A stretch of DNA of 7,116 nucleotides from Verrucomicrobiales bacterium (GTDB lineage Bacteria; Verrucomicrobiota; Verrucomicrobiia; Limisphaerales; F1-80-MAGS106). Below are positions 6,430 to 7,116 of this stretch, piece after piece. Every line of letters begins with the position of its first letter. Positions within the stretch are counted from its first letter, which is position 1. Location of the stretch: positions 1 to 7,116 of the forward strand of contig CANLCA010000140.1 in assembly GCA_947487925.1 (NCBI GenBank), in the 5' to 3' direction. A program made the translations under genes and the position numbers. A model generated the notes under the pieces. It saw only the letters and a list, made by a program, of their open reading frames with translations. It made no database searches and was not told where the DNA came from.

Positions 6430-7116
6430 CTAGACGTCCAGATTGCGAACGTTCAACGCGTTGTCTTCAATAAACTGGCGGCGCGGCTCCACTTCCTCAC
6501 CCATCAACCGGGTGAACATCTCCTCCGCCTCGACCGCGTCCGTCAGGTCAATCTTCAACAGCCTGCGTTTCTCTGGATTCATGGTGGTCTCAAAAAGTTC
6601 CTTGGCGTTCATTTCGCCGAGTCCCTTAAAGCGCTTCACCTGGATGCCACGCTTTCCGACATCCTTCACGGAAGCCAGGATCTCCGAGATTGAGAACAGA
6701 GGGCGCACTTGCTGCTTCTCACCTTCGCCCTCCACCAGCTCAAACAATGGCTTGTCCTGGGCTGAATAGTGTTCGACGTTGAAACCCTTCCTCGATAGCC
6801 GCGCCAGAAGGTCTGCGATGGCCTTGCTCTCATGCAGTTCGACATGCCGGGCCCGGCGCGTCACACCACCCTTGGCTTTCTCAGAAAGCGCCCCATCCGT
6901 TTCTTCACCGCCGAAAAGCTTCAAGTCGGGATTCGCCACCCCAAATCGGGCAAGCTCCTCCTCGCTATGAAAATACTCGACACGCTCGTCGTTGCCATCG
7001 CGGACTTTTACCAAATGCTTCGGAAGCTCGTGGCTCTTGGAGTCACGATGCTCAATGTAGTCCCCAAAATCCCCCCCGTGCCGACGCAATGCCATCGCAT
7101 ACTTGTCCAACATAAC
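6430..7116 (-). CDS. gyrB: DNA gyrase subunit B, C-terminal part (partial)
   Basis: Only the last 228 codons of this gene are in the window; it continues beyond the right edge. GyrB is the ATPase and TOPRIM subunit of gyrase. The visible end is decisive: RFKGLGEMNAKELFETTMNP (residues 162-181 of the visible part) is the conserved C-terminal TOPRIM/GyrA-contact segment, followed by DAVEAEEMFTRLMGEEVEPRRQFIEDNAL and the NLDV terminus. The ATPase domain and the metal-binding EGDSA and DxD motifs lie outside the window. The visible residues 1 to about 135 form a long, charged stretch where short GyrB proteins have only a few dozen residues, so this looks like a long-form GyrB with an insertion inside TOPRIM. 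The ATG at 7113 is internal, not the start, because the frame continues upstream. ParE is the alternative, but adjacency to a GyrA with a GyrA-box makes GyrB much more likely. Confidence 0.95.
   Translation of the reverse strand, partial: VMLDKYAMALRRHGGDFGDYIEHRDSKSHELPKHLVKVRDGNDERVEYFHSEEELARFGVANPDLKLFGGEETDGALSEKAKGGVTRRARHVELHESKAIADLLARLSRKGFNVEHYSAQDKPLFELVEGEGEKQQVRPLFSISEILASVKDVGKRGIQVKRFKGLGEMNAKELFETTMNPEKRRLLKIDLTDAVEAEEMFTRLMGEEVEPRRQFIEDNALNVRNLDV

Overview
The window looks like ordinary chromosomal DNA from a bacterium of the Planctomycetota-Verrucomicrobiota group, with Verrucomicrobiota most likely. The assignment rests on two things. First, an exported PQQ-type beta-propeller protein with the DWPRWRGP opening lies next to a Tat-exported Gfo/Idh/MocA oxidoreductase ending in PYRAPW, and both types are very common in that group. 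Second, GyrA and GyrB look non-proteobacterial. This is inference from recalled protein styles, not from a database search.

Layout: at the extreme left edge a minus-strand frame (20 codons visible) probably begins a divergent gene. Bases 62-303 are a non-coding divergent spacer with one short palindrome. Two plus-strand genes follow, 39 bases apart: the secreted beta-propeller protein (304-1536) and the Gfo/Idh/MocA oxidoreductase (1576-2922). They probably form a two-gene unit for carbohydrate-related metabolism. A 108-base convergent spacer (2923-3030), in which I see no gene and no convincing terminator, separates them from a minus-strand block. That block reads, in transcription order, gyrB (only the last 228 codons, cut by the right edge), gyrA (complete, 880 residues) and a small NAD(P)H-dependent FMN reductase-like flavoprotein (197 residues).

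GyrB and GyrA together form DNA gyrase (A2B2), which introduces negative supercoils. The GyrA-box QRRGGKG identifies the pair as gyrase rather than topoisomerase IV. The gaps in the block are about 80 bases each, so co-transcription of all three genes is plausible but unproven. I found no RNA gene, CRISPR array, insertion sequence or phage gene. I do not see a new biological system here. The most noteworthy points are the natural Ala and Pro at the two main quinolone-resistance positions of GyrA, the long insertion in the TOPRIM region of GyrB, and a small set of mutually exclusive inverted repeats between gyrA and the reductase gene.
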